Assembly: GCA_015485235.1 (NCBI GenBank)
Contig: WFTX01000250.1
Span: 1 to 6,631, forward strand
DNA length: 6,631 nucleotides
Direction of reading: 5' to 3'
Source: Nitrospirota bacterium
GTDB taxonomy: Bacteria > Nitrospirota > Thermodesulfovibrionia > Thermodesulfovibrionales > JdFR-85
The notes under the pieces were generated by a model. That model searched no databases and was not told the origin of the DNA. It saw only the letters and a list, made by a program, of their open reading frames with translations. This document shows positions 6,224 to 6,631 of this stretch, piece by piece; position 1 is the stretch's first letter, and each line of letters starts with the position of its first letter. The position numbers were made by a program, and so were the translations under genes.

Positions 6224-6631
6224 AACGGTTTGTTCTTCCCATACTCGCCCTGATACTGATTCTCCTCTACTATATCCCTCTGTTGACGGGGGGGCCCCGG
6301 ACGATGGGAAGACTCCTCGGAAAGGATGCAGAAGTAAAAGGGATAGAGGTGAAAAGGGGGGAGGACCTTTTCAGGTATGAACGTGCTGGAGACCGCTGGG
6401 AGATGAAAGCCCCCTATGAGTGGAGGGCTGATTCAACAAGCATAAAGAGGCTCCTGGATCGTCTCCGGGAGACAAGGCTTGAAAATGTTATCACCACTGA
6501 CGAAAAGAGTTATGCCGGATACAAACTCAAGGAGCCGGAGACCGTGATTGAGCTCAGCATGGCTGGAGGAAAGAAGGAAAAAATCCTTGCAGGAAAGAGG
6601 GGGCCGAGGTACTCCCTTATCTATATCAGGA
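6220..6631 (+). CDS. DUF4340 domain protein, N-terminal part (cut by window end)
   Basis: The first 137 codons of a gene running off the right edge. The start is a GTG at 6220 that overlaps the GldG-like stop by 4 bases, with AAGGAGG at 6205-6211 upstream. A single hydrophobic helix at residues 4-22 (FVLPILALILILLYYIPLL) acts as signal anchor. After it comes VKGIEVKRGEDLFRYERAGDRWEM, where a short beta pair ends in the 'W.m..P' element (KAPYEWRADSTSIKRLLDRL), then LENVITTDEKSYAGYKLKEP ('Y.L..P') and a strand-rich portion. This is the DUF4340 pattern, a family typically found as the last gene of GldA-GldF-GldG-type operons. It probably sits on the outer face of the inner membrane with the GldG-like protein. 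No stop is reached in the window. Confidence 0.85.
   Translation, partial: MKRFVLPILALILILLYYIPLLTGGPRTMGRLLGKDAEVKGIEVKRGEDLFRYERAGDRWEMKAPYEWRADSTSIKRLLDRLRETRLENVITTDEKSYAGYKLKEPETVIELSMAGGKKEKILAGKRGPRYSLIYIR

Overview
The window reads as a chromosomal segment of a Gram-negative-type anaerobe or facultative bacterium of moderate GC. Codon use favours AGG/AGA for Arg and ATA for Ile. Together with an exported MsrA-MsrB fusion and a GldA/GldF/GldG/DUF4340 cassette, this suggests Nitrospirota (Thermodesulfovibrionia-like) or a deltaproteobacterial lineage. That placement is inference; no rRNA or marker gene is present.

Left block, + strand (68-2055): a secreted methionine sulfoxide reductase fusion (msrAB) is followed after one base by an unrecognised 154-aa protein. 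A small protein with a degenerate GIY-YIG-like fold comes next. The first two are very probably one transcript from a TATAAT-type promoter at the left edge. The third may be co-transcribed or use a weak promoter of its own.

Middle: a run of degenerate AGGTYR hexamers (2049-2116) lies between the small + strand gene and a convergent class I SAM-dependent methyltransferase on the - strand. The methyltransferase is best started at 2787, where a strong Shine-Dalgarno sits, rather than at the upstream in-frame ATG at 2877. The 297-base gap between its start and the next gene holds the most unusual structure of the window. This is a perfect 21-bp inverted repeat enclosing two further hairpins, a three-way-junction or cruciform-like element of about 140-155 bp. 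Next to it is an AT-rich promoter region with signals on both strands.

Right block, + strand (3085 to the window end): four genes joined by 4-base stop/start overlaps. They encode an ABC ATPase, a six-helix ABC-2 type permease, a GldG-like protein anchored at both ends with a large extracytoplasmic part, and a DUF4340 protein cut off by the window end. This is the conserved GldA-GldF-GldG-DUF4340 type ABC module. In Bacteroidota, GldA/F/G is linked to gliding; elsewhere its substrate is not established.

The best candidates for something undescribed are the structured palindromic element in front of the methyltransferase, the unknown partner of msrAB, and the hexamer repeat tract.
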